The translations under genes were made by a program, and so were the position numbers. From assembly GCA_013153235.1 (NCBI GenBank), contig JAADEU010000066.1, positions 1 through 11,610 of the forward strand: a stretch of 11,610 nt of DNA, written 5' to 3'. This document shows positions 1 through 6,889 of the stretch, piece after piece; within the stretch, counting starts at the first letter, position 1; each line of letters starts with the position of its first letter. The notes under the pieces are model-generated. The model did no database searches and was not told the DNA's origin. It saw only the letters and a program-made list of their open reading frames with translations. This DNA comes from Aquificota bacterium (lineage in GTDB: Bacteria > Aquificota > Aquificia > Aquificales > Hydrogenothermaceae).

Positions 1-33
1 CTTTACATCGTTTGGGTTATACTTCTTTCCCAT
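1..33 (-). CDS. Transposase, N-terminal 11 codons only
   Basis: The frame reads MGKKYNPNDVK and then leaves the window. The ATG at 33-31 is preceded by AGGAGGT (minus strand, 47-41) at a 7-base spacing, a near-perfect ribosome binding site. Its place just inside a terminal inverted repeat says transposase. Eleven residues are too few to name the family from the protein alone, so the assignment rests on context. Confidence 0.55.
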   Translation of the reverse strand, partial: MGKKYNPNDVK

Positions 34-65
34 TGTGTCCACCTCCTTTTTTATTGAGTTTTATT

Positions 66-90
66 TTTACACAGTTGGGTGGACACTCCC
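66..90 (-). repeat. IS terminal inverted repeat (single visible copy)
   Basis: This 25-base end sequence includes GTCCACCCAACTGTGTAAA on the minus strand. Its boundary at 90 is set by where the open stretch from the neighbouring DNA stops and by the GGG start typical of such ends. The bases just outside (TATATAGAA, 91-99) would be the candidate target-site duplication. Confidence 0.5.
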
Positions 91-262
91 TATATAGAAC
101 TTGAGCTGTATAATTTATTGCGTTCTCCTTGATTTTCCTCTCCAGATTTCTCAGTCCAATTCTGTTAGGGGAATACCCTGTATCTTTGCCCATATATAAA
201 GGTGATGCAGATAACGCTATTTTAGGTTTTACCCGTGATACCTTTTCGTTTATATCTGCAAT
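91..262 (-). pseudogene. Interrupted open reading frame cut by the IS
   Basis: Directly after the stop of the 2-hydroxyacid dehydrogenase, and in the same frame, 57 codons stay open on the minus strand until the IS end. The only ATG is at 193-191 and gives MGKDTGYSPNRIGLRNLERK and 14 more residues. Codons before it also read like protein (KPKIALSASPLY). The base skew resembles the neighbouring minus-strand genes. No good ribosome binding site precedes the ATG, so this may be an internal piece of a gene that lost its 5' end as well. I do not recognise the family. An untranslated tail that is open by chance is the alternative. Confidence 0.35.
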
Positions 263-1255
263 TTAAGCCACCACAAGACAGTCGGAGATGTCTTCGCCTT
301 GTATAAATTTCTTGATACATTCTACAGTCATATGCTTTATGTTTTCTGTTGCTTTTTCTGTGAAGAAAGCAACATGTGGTGTTATAACCACATTGTCCTG
401 GGAGTTAAGTTTCAGGATTTTCATTACTTTATCGGATGATTTACCCTCCTCGTACTGGTTTAGCATGAGAATTTTTTCATCCTCAAAAACATCAAGTCCA
501 AGACCGGCAATTTTTCCTGATTGCAGGGCTTCATAAACAGCATCAGTATCTACCACACCACCCCGTGAAGTGTTTATTAAAATAACACCGTCTTTTATCA
601 GGGATATGGCCTTTCTGTCTATTAGATGGTATGTTTTATCTGTTAGTGGTGTATGAAGTGTAATAATGTCACTTTTTTTCAGTAGTTCTTCAAGGGGAAG
701 ATACTCCCCACCTAATTCTACGACTTCAGGGTTTTCCCTGATATCGTAAGCGAATATTTTCATCCTGAAAGCAGATGCTATTCTGGCAACTGCTGTTCCT
801 ATTCTTCCTGTTCCTATTATTCCCAGTGAAAGTGTATAAAGGTCTTTGCCCATAATCTCAGGCTGTATGGAATAATCAAGCCTTTCTGCCCTTTTTTCTA
901 TTTTTTTCAGTTTCCTGGTTAGACAGAGGATAAGGCCAAAAGTATGTTCAGCTATTGATTCCGGAGAGTATCCGGGAATATGGGCTACTTTTATGCCTTT
1001 TTGTCTACAGTACTCTAAATCAATATGGTCAACCCCTGTTGAACGGGTTATTATCAGCTTCAGATTGTCAAATTTTGATAGGGTTTCCCTGTCAAGACGG
1101 TCAAATATAAAAACAGATAATATGTCAGCATCCTTTACCTTTTCAGGGTCAGTTTTGTTTATAGTCTGCTGAAATTCCAGAATATGGAACTGTTTTAGGT
1201 TTTCAAGGAAATAGCTCTTTTCATCCTTCCTGACACTTGTAAAAACTATTTTCAT
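263..1255 (-). CDS. D-isomer-specific 2-hydroxyacid dehydrogenase (D-lactate dehydrogenase-like)
   Basis: This is an NAD-dependent cytoplasmic enzyme that interconverts a 2-keto acid and a D-2-hydroxy acid; D-lactate/pyruvate is the likeliest pair, but substrate cannot be read from sequence. It is 330 residues, normal for the family. The Rossmann motif is GIIGTGRIG (145-153). The catalytic triad is visible as Arg231 in NTSRGG, Glu260 in LDVFEDE, and His294 in ITPHVAFF. The N-terminal substrate-domain signature RSTGVDHIDL is at 71-80. I chose ATG 1255 rather than the GTG at 1261. The ATG overlaps the stop of the hydrolase upstream as ATGA and has AAAAAGGG 8 bases before it, whereas the GTG is only 2 bases from that site. 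It is the last gene of the minus-strand operon. Confidence 0.85.
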   Translation of the reverse strand: MKIVFTSVRKDEKSYFLENLKQFHILEFQQTINKTDPEKVKDADILSVFIFDRLDRETLSKFDNLKLIITRSTGVDHIDLEYCRQKGIKVAHIPGYSPESIAEHTFGLILCLTRKLKKIEKRAERLDYSIQPEIMGKDLYTLSLGIIGTGRIGTAVARIASAFRMKIFAYDIRENPEVVELGGEYLPLEELLKKSDIITLHTPLTDKTYHLIDRKAISLIKDGVILINTSRGGVVDTDAVYEALQSGKIAGLGLDVFEDEKILMLNQYEEGKSSDKVMKILKLNSQDNVVITPHVAFFTEKATENIKHMTVECIKKFIQGEDISDCLVVA

Positions 1256-2013
1256 TTCCACACCCTTTTTATAAAGTCAATAAGTATTTTGTTAAAATCC
1301 TGAGGATTTTCAAATGGAGGCAGATGGGCACTGTTCTTCAGTGTTATAAACTGACTGTCTGGAATGCCTTCGGCGATTTTCCTGACAATATCTGGAGGTG
1401 TAACCTTTTCGTCATCTTCTCCGGCGATGACAACGGCAGGTACGTTAATAGATGGAAGGAGTCCTGTGTTGTCCGGTCTTTCTGCAAGGGCCTTTAGAGC
1501 TTTTATTATCCCTTCTTCTGTGGCCTGATTCATAATACATTTGAGCAATTCCATTTTTTTCGGGTCATTTTTTGTTGCCGGTGATGTCTGGGCATCCAGC
1601 ATAAATTCAATAAGAAAGTCTTTACCTTCTTTCTGGATTCTGTCGATTGTTGCATATCTTGCCTTTTTTGCTTCTTCTGTGTCTGCCTCTGCCCTTGTAG
1701 AAACAAAAACCATTCCGTCAATAAGCTCAGGATATCTTCTCCACATATCAAACATAATGTATCCACCCATTGAATCCCCTACAGGGATAACCTTCTTGAC
1801 ACCCTGGTTCCCGAGCTGGTACAGAATAATGTCTGTAAGGGTTTCGATTGTGTAATCTGATGGGAAGGTCTGTGTACATCCGAATCCCGGGTAGTCTACC
1901 GCCACATATGGTATACCTTCATTTTCAAGGGCTTCAAACTGGTATCTGTACATCTGGCTGTTTAATGGGAATGCGTGCAGGAACAGGACAACCTTTCCCT
2001 GATATATCTTCAC
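1252..2013 (-). CDS. Alpha/beta-fold hydrolase, substrate unknown
   Basis: A 253-residue single-domain serine hydrolase, probably cytoplasmic, with no signal peptide. The oxyanion-hole segment LHAFPLN is at 12-18. The nucleophile elbow is GDSMGG with Ser81. The acid is Asp200 or Asp201 in AGEDDEKVTP, and the base is His230 in NSAHLPPFENP. A cap of helices lies between about 108 and 180. This matches the esterase/enol-lactonase-like branch of the superfamily, but close relatives use very different substrates, so none is assigned. The start is GTG, fixed by GGAGGG 7 bases upstream; the ATG at 2020-2018 is out of frame. It ends with TGA overlapping the dehydrogenase ATG by 4 bases, so the two are probably translationally coupled. 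Confidence 0.82.
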   Translation of the reverse strand: MKIYQGKVVLFLHAFPLNSQMYRYQFEALENEGIPYVAVDYPGFGCTQTFPSDYTIETLTDIILYQLGNQGVKKVIPVGDSMGGYIMFDMWRRYPELIDGMVFVSTRAEADTEEAKKARYATIDRIQKEGKDFLIEFMLDAQTSPATKNDPKKMELLKCIMNQATEEGIIKALKALAERPDNTGLLPSINVPAVVIAGEDDEKVTPPDIVRKIAEGIPDSQFITLKNSAHLPPFENPQDFNKILIDFIKRVWK

Positions 2014-2020
2014 CTTCCAT

Positions 2021-2026
2021 CCCTCC
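2021..2026 (-). promoter_or_regulatory. Ribosome binding site that fixes a GTG start
   Basis: GGAGGG on the minus strand lies 7 bases before the GTG at 2013. The nearby ATG at 2020 is out of frame and directly abuts the site, so it cannot be used. Confidence 0.7.
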
Positions 2027-2039
2027 TTTTTTAATTAAA

Positions 2040-3335
2040 TTATAGTTCAAGCTGTATGTAGTCATCTATAGCATTTGCAAGAAATTTTTTTCCGGATATT
2101 ATTGCCTGCTGTTTTGTTTCCTCTGCAAGCCTTCTTGCTTCTTCTTTTTTTCCGAGGATGTTTAGAATCCTGAAGAGAGGAACATTGAGGCTGTAGGGGT
2201 TTTTGAGTTTTTTTATGTGAGATTCAAGCTCTTTACGGGCTTTTTGTATTTCGTCGATATTGTCCCTGAACACCGTTATAAACCCGTTGTAATATACATA
2301 CAGGACATTTTCTTTTTTTTCGTCTGATAGATTGTTGAATGCCCTTTCCATCTCCTCTTTTAGTGAAATCAGCTTTTTTTCCTTGAAGTTTTCCTTCATT
2401 ACGATTTCATTGATTTTTACTATAAGACTGTGGTCCCTGGTGAGAATCTGGGGCAGTTCTTCTGCCACCTGCCTGTATTCTTCCTCAAATCCGAGAATGT
2501 AAATGTTTGTAAGGAACTGATTTATGTATTTTTTGAAAGGATTTTGCAGGTAGGGCTCAAGTATCGCAGGTTTCTTTATTGCATACTCTTTCAGGTCTTT
2601 TACCTGTTTTACAAACTCCCTTATATAATCATCAATATCCAGAACCAGGGCTATAAACGAATCTTCTATCTGGAGGTACGAACCGACGATGTTTATTATC
2701 TGAAAAATATTGTTTTCCTGGGGATAGGGAATTATTTTTTCCTCTATCATGTATTTTTTCAGATTGTATCCTTTAATCAGATAACCCAGGGCTTTTTCTT
2801 CGTCTGAATGGAGTTTCAGGGCGTATATGTACATAAACTGGTAAAAATCCATGGCATTTTTCAGATTTTCTTTTATGTAGGTAGGGTACTTATCGTAAAA
2901 GTCAGATATCTGTTTTATAAAATCCAGCAGATATTTTACGTGATAAAGTCTGTCGTCAAGAATCAGCAGTGCATTTAGCATTCTTCTCAGGGTGTATATT
3001 CGAATAAGAAACTCTTCAGGGGATGATGAGCTAAATTTTTCTATTATCCTGTTTCCGTAAAAAACAGACAGGTCAAAATTTCCTGAATGCTCAATACTGT
3101 CAAAAACAGAATCTATGACATGATAACTTTTTTTCTCAATATTTTTGATAATACTGGTTAAGAATCCAAGTGTAAATTTTAGTTCTTCTGTTCCATAGCC
3201 CAGGAGAATCTCCTCGTACTTATTCTGTCCAGAGGCAAAAATCTGGTTCAGGTGTAGGTATTCCCTGTAAAAGTTTTCGATATTTTCTTCTTCCAGTTTA
3301 AGGTCCTGTCTAAAACCCTCTAAATAAAAATTCAT
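2040..3335 (-). CDS. Uncharacterised helical protein, possible helical-repeat fold
   Basis: I do not recognise this 431-residue protein. It has no signal peptide, no membrane segment, and no Cys/His metal or nucleotide-binding motif. It is rich in Leu, Ile, Lys, Glu and Tyr, spaced as in amphipathic helices along nearly its whole length. The last quarter (about 300-420) carries charged helical stretches, including KEEARRLAEETKQQA, that look TPR-like. A helical-repeat scaffold is an inference. The ATG has AGAGGT 8 bases upstream, and that site lies inside the last codons of the AP endonuclease gene; only 4 bases separate the two frames. It is therefore very likely co-translated with that repair enzyme. 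It is followed by the hydrolase after a 26-base gap. Confidence 0.75.
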   Translation of the reverse strand: MNFYLEGFRQDLKLEEENIENFYREYLHLNQIFASGQNKYEEILLGYGTEELKFTLGFLTSIIKNIEKKSYHVIDSVFDSIEHSGNFDLSVFYGNRIIEKFSSSSPEEFLIRIYTLRRMLNALLILDDRLYHVKYLLDFIKQISDFYDKYPTYIKENLKNAMDFYQFMYIYALKLHSDEEKALGYLIKGYNLKKYMIEEKIIPYPQENNIFQIINIVGSYLQIEDSFIALVLDIDDYIREFVKQVKDLKEYAIKKPAILEPYLQNPFKKYINQFLTNIYILGFEEEYRQVAEELPQILTRDHSLIVKINEIVMKENFKEKKLISLKEEMERAFNNLSDEKKENVLYVYYNGFITVFRDNIDEIQKARKELESHIKKLKNPYSLNVPLFRILNILGKKEEARRLAEETKQQAIISGKKFLANAIDDYIQLEL

Positions 3336-3339
3336 GAAA

Positions 3340-4185
3340 TTATACCTCTATTATTCCTATAACAGGAGCATGGTCTGAAGGTTTTGGGGACCTCCTTCTT
3401 CTGGTCCACATGTCCACATAAACATCCCTGACCCTGTCAATTAGATTCTTTCTGACAAATATATAATCTATCCTCATACCCTCATTACGCCATACAGCTC
3501 CCCCTATGTAGTCCCACCATGTAAACTGCTTTTTATCAGGATACAGATACCTGAATGCATCGACAAAATCAGGCTGTATAACAGACATGAGGGCTTCAGA
3601 TAGGTCTTGATATGGTTTCTTCAAATCTTTAAAATCAGGCTGTATAACAGACATGAGGGCCTGTCTTTCTTCCTCCATTACACCAATGGAGTCTTTCAAT
3701 ACATCAGGGTTCCATACATCTATATCCTCAAGGGCAACATTAAAATCCCCAAGGAGTATAACCTTTTCTTCAGGGGAAAAGCTTTTAACAAACTCACGGT
3801 ATTTTTTGTACCAGTCCAGTTTATAGTAGTATTTGTCTTCACCCCTCAGTCCGCCATGTGGGGCGTATGTGTTGACGAACCATATTCCCCCAATTTTTGT
3901 GGTAAGGACCCTTTTCTGGCTGTCAAAATATTCGTCGGACAGGCCTTTTATAACCTGTTCCACAGGAATCCTTGAAAGGGTGGCAACACCGTTGTATCCT
4001 TTTTGTCCATAAACGATGGCCGTGTATCCCAATTTCTCAAAATCCTCATATGGGAACAGACCGTCCTCAACTTTGATTTCCTGAAGGCATAGAATGTCTA
4101 TATCCGTTTCTTTTTCTGTAAGCCACCTTATAATAAGCTCTTTTCTTGCCCTGATGGAGTTAACATTAAAAGTGCATATTTTCAT
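3340..4185 (-). CDS. xth: Exodeoxyribonuclease III / AP endonuclease
   Basis: A Mg-dependent base-excision repair enzyme that cuts DNA 5' of abasic sites and has 3'-phosphatase/3'-5' exonuclease activity in the ExoIII family. The catalytic set is complete: Asn7 (TFNVNS), Glu36 (LQEIK), Tyr107 (NTYAPHG), Asp147 and Asn149 (LLGDFNV), Asp240 (RIDYIF), Asp271-His272 (PSDHAP). The DNA-binding WWDY segment is at 223-226. At 281 residues it is longer than typical. The excess is an in-frame insertion: ALMSVIQPDF occurs twice (176-185 and 198-207), 22 residues apart. Without it the protein would be about 259 residues, normal for the family. The ribosome binding site is poor (TATGGT just before ATG). 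It lies 47 bases after the M24 gene and is coupled to the next gene. Confidence 0.92.
   Translation of the reverse strand: MKICTFNVNSIRARKELIIRWLTEKETDIDILCLQEIKVEDGLFPYEDFEKLGYTAIVYGQKGYNGVATLSRIPVEQVIKGLSDEYFDSQKRVLTTKIGGIWFVNTYAPHGGLRGEDKYYYKLDWYKKYREFVKSFSPEEKVILLGDFNVALEDIDVWNPDVLKDSIGVMEEERQALMSVIQPDFKDLKKPYQDLSEALMSVIQPDFVDAFRYLYPDKKQFTWWDYIGGAVWRNEGMRIDYIFVRKNLIDRVRDVYVDMWTRRRRSPKPSDHAPVIGIIEV
3565..3660. repeat. Perfect 30-bp direct repeat inside the AP endonuclease gene
   Basis: Bases 3565-3594 and 3631-3660 are identical over 30 positions, differ immediately outside on both sides, and lie 66 bases apart (22 codons). The 36 bases between the copies (3595-3630) encode KDLKKPYQDLSE, which has no clear counterpart in the ExoIII family. 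The unit keeps frame and contains no stop codon. Confidence 0.95.
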
Positions 4186-4232
4186 ACCATACAGATTTTA
4201 AACCAGTCGATGTTTAATATAACTGAATAAAA

Positions 4233-5300
4233 TCATATTACCACCGGCTCGAGGGGTGTTCCTGTCAGTACCTCACATCCATCTTTCCGTGCAACAACAA
4301 TGTTTTCAAGTCTTACACCACCTTTTCCTGGAAGGTATATCCCCGGTTCTATGGTAATGACTGCATTTTCCTCAAGAATCTCTTCTGACTGGTTAGATAT
4401 CCTCGGAGCTTCGTGTATTTCTATTCCAACCCCATGTCCTGTTGAATGGGTAAAGTATTTTTCGTATCCGTATTTTTTTATTGTTTCCCTTGCAGCCATA
4501 TCGATTTCTTTGACAGGGACACCGGCCTTTACCTTTTCAACTGCCCTCAGATGTGCTTCCCTGACTATCTGGTATATTTTTTCCAGTTCAGGGTCTACAC
4601 TGCCTACAAAGACTGTTCTTGTAAAGTCGGAGCAGTAGCCTTCGTAAACCATTCCCATGTCAATAAGCAGGAGACTGTTGTTTTTTATAGGGGTGTGAGA
4701 AGTCTCGTGGTGCGGTATGGCTGAGTTTTCACCAGAGGCAACTATCGCAGGAAAGCTCTCACCTGTTCCCCCTTCAAGGAATATGCTGTTTATTATTTCC
4801 CTTCTCAGGTCAAGTTCGTCAGTGGCCCGGGGTATGTAATCCAGGATTTTTTGAAATACAGCATCTGTTTTTTCTACAGCAGTTCTTATAATCTGTATCT
4901 CCTTTTCTGTTTTTCCCATTCTGAATCTGGTAAGGAATCCTGAATACCCTATCAGGTCAGATTTGATGTTTTCTTTTAGCTTTTTATAAAATGACAGGGT
5001 TACCCTGTCCTCCTCAAAGCCTATCTTCTTACCACCGTAGCTGTTTATTATCTCAATAAGGTGCTCAAGCTGTTTCTTTCCACCTTCTCCAAGGAGTATC
5101 AGTTTCCAGTCCTTCAGTTTTTCTTTTGCCCCTTCGTAATATCTGCTGTCTGTGATGAAGTACTTTTCTGTAGGGGTGAGAAGTATGTATGCATTTGTTG
5201 AGCTGAAGCCTGACAGATAAAAAACATTTGGCCTGCTGGAGAACAGAAATGAAGACAACTGCTTCTTCTCTATTTCTTGCTGGATTTCTTTTATTTTCAA
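4233..5300 (-). CDS. M24 family Xaa-Pro aminopeptidase/dipeptidase
   Basis: A cytoplasmic two-metal peptidase that removes the residue before a proline; PepQ- or PepP-type annotation would be usual. An N-terminal creatinase-like domain spans about 1-125 and the pita-bread catalytic domain about 130-355. The five metal ligands are present: Asp214 (LLIDMG), Asp225 (CSDFTRT), His289 (STGHGVG), Glu318 (TIEPG), Glu332 (VRLEN). The substrate-site His-His at 197-198 is also visible. At 355 residues it fits the short bacterial branch. The start codon is TTG, supported by GGAGGT 8 bases upstream and by the absence of a better ATG. It is the first gene of a five-gene minus-strand operon. A palindrome and TATAAT lie about 75-105 bases upstream. 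Dipeptidase versus aminopeptidase cannot be decided here. Confidence 0.88.
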   Translation of the reverse strand: MKIKEIQQEIEKKQLSSFLFSSRPNVFYLSGFSSTNAYILLTPTEKYFITDSRYYEGAKEKLKDWKLILLGEGGKKQLEHLIEIINSYGGKKIGFEEDRVTLSFYKKLKENIKSDLIGYSGFLTRFRMGKTEKEIQIIRTAVEKTDAVFQKILDYIPRATDELDLRREIINSIFLEGGTGESFPAIVASGENSAIPHHETSHTPIKNNSLLLIDMGMVYEGYCSDFTRTVFVGSVDPELEKIYQIVREAHLRAVEKVKAGVPVKEIDMAARETIKKYGYEKYFTHSTGHGVGIEIHEAPRISNQSEEILEENAVITIEPGIYLPGKGGVRLENIVVARKDGCEVLTGTPLEPVVI

Positions 5301-5308
5301 GTTTCGGG

Positions 5309-5314
5309 ACCTCC
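5309..5314 (-). promoter_or_regulatory. Ribosome binding site that fixes a TTG start
   Basis: GGAGGT on the minus strand lies 8 bases before TTG at 5300-5298. The optimal spacing makes the rare TTG the natural start of the M24 peptidase gene. Confidence 0.75.
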
Positions 5315-5331
5315 GTCTGTTTTTAGAAGAA

Positions 5332-5337
5332 ATTATA
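5332..5337 (-). promoter_or_regulatory. Candidate -10 element nearest the M24 gene
   Basis: A perfect TATAAT on the minus strand would start RNA near 5325, giving a short leader of about 25 bases. No convincing -35 hexamer is seen 17 bases upstream, so it competes with the palindrome-linked TATAAT at 5374-5379. Confidence 0.35.
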
Positions 5338-5352
5338 AATGAAAAAAAGGGG

Positions 5353-5381
5353 TTGCATTTTTGTTATAGATGTATTATATT
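5353..5381 (+). promoter_or_regulatory. Candidate plus-strand promoter for a small RNA
   Basis: TTGCAT (5353-5358), a 17-base gap, and TATATT (5376-5381) form a reasonable housekeeping sigma promoter with a start near 5388. No protein gene follows on this strand, but a strong terminator does. The -10 overlaps the opposite-strand TATAAT, so one of the two may be fortuitous. Confidence 0.4.
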
Positions 5382-5404
5382 ATTGTTAGTTAGCGTTTAC
5401 TAAC
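5374..5404 (-). promoter_or_regulatory. Palindromic operator (5389-5404) plus TATAAT, facing the M24 operon
   Basis: On the minus strand GTTAGTAAACGCTAAC is followed after 9 bases by TATAAT (5379-5374). The same arrangement, with 14 of 16 operator bases identical and the same 9-base gap, occurs at 8568-8598 before the NapH-like gene. The palindrome covers the place where a -35 hexamer would sit, so an activator substituting for a -35, or a repressor blocking it, are both possible. Any transcript would begin near 5367 and run into the M24 gene. The regulator is not identified. Confidence 0.5.
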
Positions 5405-5459
5405 GATGCCCTGCTGGAGCCATCAGTGAAGGGGGTGTTTCACCCCCTTTCTTTTTTTT
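5388..5459 (+). ncRNA. Candidate small RNA of about 72 nt
   Basis: The interval is defined by a promoter-like pair ending at 5381 and an intrinsic terminator at 5429-5459. The RNA would begin with the palindrome GTTAGCGTTTACTAAC (a possible 5-bp hairpin), then a short unpaired stretch, then the terminator hairpin. It contains a 7-codon frame, MPCWSHQ (5406-5429), without a ribosome binding site. Its DNA is antisense to the purF-M24 intergenic region. No known RNA family was recognised. Antisense noise ended by a terminator is the alternative. Confidence 0.3.
5429..5459 (+). terminator. Strong intrinsic terminator, plus-strand orientation
   Basis: AAGGGGGTG (5429-5437), a TTT loop and CACCCCCTT (5441-5449) make a 9-bp GC-rich stem, followed by T, C and eight T (5450-5459). 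On the minus strand the hairpin is followed by TTCACTG, with no U tract, so it should not work efficiently for purF. All annotated genes left of 8541 are on the minus strand, which makes this orientation surprising. Confidence 0.75.
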
Positions 5460-5467
5460 CAGGATTT

Positions 5468-6847
5468 TTAAAGAACAGGATAGTTTCCGTCAAAACAGGC
5501 TGTACAGAACCCTTTCTGTCTGTACTTGTTCGCAGATGCAACCATTCCCTCAAGGGAAAGGTAATACAGGGAGTCGGCACCTATATACTGTCTGATTTCT
5601 TCAACAGACTTGTTTGCTGCGATAAGCTCTTCTTTTGTTGGTGTGTCTATTCCGTAGTAACAGGGACTTATAACAGGTGGGGAACTGAGTAGAAGATGTA
5701 TTTCTTTTGCCCCTGCTCTTCTAAGCATACTCACGATTTTTTTACTTGTTGTTCCCCGGACCAGGGAGTCGTCTATTACAACCAGTCTTTTACCTTCTAT
5801 TACCTGTCTGACAGGATTCAGCTTCAATCTGACGCTCAGGTCTCTGATTTCCTGCTTCGGCTGGATAAAACTCCTTCCCACATAGTGGTTTCTGATAAGT
5901 CCGATTTCAAGAGGAATTCCACTTTCTTCAGAGTATCCCATAGCTGCAAGGAGACCGGAATCCAGTACTGGTATGACATAATCTGCATCTACCCTGTATT
6001 CTCTGGCAAGGGTTCTACCCATCTCTTTGCGTATTTCATAAACCCAGTCCTGAAAAATCATGCTGTCCGGCCTTGCAAAATAAACAAACTCAAATATACA
6101 TTTCCTTGGCTGGTCTGCGTGGTCAAGTGGGAAGTAAGACCTCATCCCTGCATCATCTATAACAAGAACCTCCCCTGGCTTGATATCCCTGAGATATTCG
6201 GCATCAATAATATCCAGTGCACATGTTTCTGAGGCCACGAAATAACTGCCGGACCTGTTTTTACCAAGTACAAGTGGTCTAAATCCATAGGGGTCCCGGA
6301 CAGCTATCAGTTGTTTTTCCCTGAGAATAAGCAGAGAGTATGCCCCCTTTACTTTACCCATTGCCGAAAATACAAGGGGCAGGAAGTCCCTGTCGTTTTT
6401 ATGGAGCATTATATGGGATGGTGGTGGTTCTTTTGCCTTCGCAATCAGGTGCACAAACACCTCTGTATCCGAGGTGGAGCGGAAAATAGCCCCATTTTTT
6501 TCAAGTTCTTCCCTGATTACACCGGCGTTAACCAGATTACCGTTATGTGCTATTGCAAATGAACCACCGTAAAAGTGGGCAAAGAATGGCTGTATATTTT
6601 TAGGGTCTGACCCGCCTGATGTTGAGTATCTGACATGGCCAATTGCAAGGTCGCCCTTTAGTTCGTTGAGGTCTTCCTGTTTGAATACCCTGGTAACCAG
6701 ACCCTCTCCAAGTTTTAGATTTATGTCATAACCGTCTGAAACGGCTATACCGGCAGATTCCTGTCCCCTGTGCTGCAGGGCATGGAGTCCCAGAAATGTC
6801 ATATGGGAGGCCGCTGTATTATTAAAAACTCCAAAAACTCCACACAT
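5468..6847 (-). CDS. purF: Amidophosphoribosyltransferase, 4Fe-4S type
   Basis: First committed step of purine synthesis: PRPP plus glutamine gives 5-phosphoribosylamine. It is 459 residues, complete. The N-terminal Ntn glutaminase domain (about 1-235) starts with the nucleophile Cys2 straight after Met, so no long propeptide is needed; supporting motifs are HRGQES (27-32), GHVRYSTSG (70-78) and HNGNLVN (101-107). The phosphoribosyltransferase domain carries the PRPP loop VVIDDSLVRGTT (356-367). Cys250, Cys396, Cys448 and Cys451 match the cluster ligands of the Bacillus subtilis enzyme class. One oddity is PVLDSG (293-298), where relatives usually have PDSG. AGGAAGG lies 5 bases before ATG. 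A terminator separates it from the gene upstream; its own promoter is not obvious. Confidence 0.96.
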   Translation of the reverse strand: MCGVFGVFNNTAASHMTFLGLHALQHRGQESAGIAVSDGYDINLKLGEGLVTRVFKQEDLNELKGDLAIGHVRYSTSGGSDPKNIQPFFAHFYGGSFAIAHNGNLVNAGVIREELEKNGAIFRSTSDTEVFVHLIAKAKEPPPSHIMLHKNDRDFLPLVFSAMGKVKGAYSLLILREKQLIAVRDPYGFRPLVLGKNRSGSYFVASETCALDIIDAEYLRDIKPGEVLVIDDAGMRSYFPLDHADQPRKCIFEFVYFARPDSMIFQDWVYEIRKEMGRTLAREYRVDADYVIPVLDSGLLAAMGYSEESGIPLEIGLIRNHYVGRSFIQPKQEIRDLSVRLKLNPVRQVIEGKRLVVIDDSLVRGTTSKKIVSMLRRAGAKEIHLLLSSPPVISPCYYGIDTPTKEELIAANKSVEEIRQYIGADSLYYLSLEGMVASANKYRQKGFCTACFDGNYPVL

Positions 6848-6889
6848 TATTTCCTTCCTGAATTTTTTTAATGTTTAACACTTAAATTT

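Larger units (their letters stand above)
1..90 (-). mobile_element. One end of an insertion sequence, probably IS256 (mutator) family
   Basis: The outer end of an IS lies at about base 90, and the element continues leftwards out of the window. Read on the minus strand, the end begins GGGAGTGTCCACCC and runs into ACTGTGTAAA. That resembles the terminal repeats of mutator-type IS256 elements as I recall them. After it come an A/T-rich spacer, a strong ribosome binding site and a start codon at 33, the usual layout of such an element. The other end and the target duplication are not visible. The family call is from memory of terminal-repeat style and is tentative; that it is an IS end is fairly secure. 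Confidence 0.6.

Noticed and set aside
1256..1261. GTG start at 1261 for the 2-hydroxyacid dehydrogenase
   Set aside because: It is too close to the ribosome binding site; ATG 1255 has proper spacing and the typical ATGA overlap.
1252..2013. BioH (pimeloyl-ACP methyl ester esterase) identity for the hydrolase
   Set aside because: The only support is the general alpha/beta hydrolase fold; no biotin gene is nearby and the cap region does not identify the substrate.
5429..5459. Terminator for purF
   Set aside because: Read on the minus strand, the hairpin is preceded by A residues and followed by TTCACTG, so it lacks the U tract needed there.
5696..6232. 178-codon open frame on the plus strand
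   Set aside because: It is the antisense of the purF phosphoribosyltransferase region, with no homology signature and an unlikely composition.
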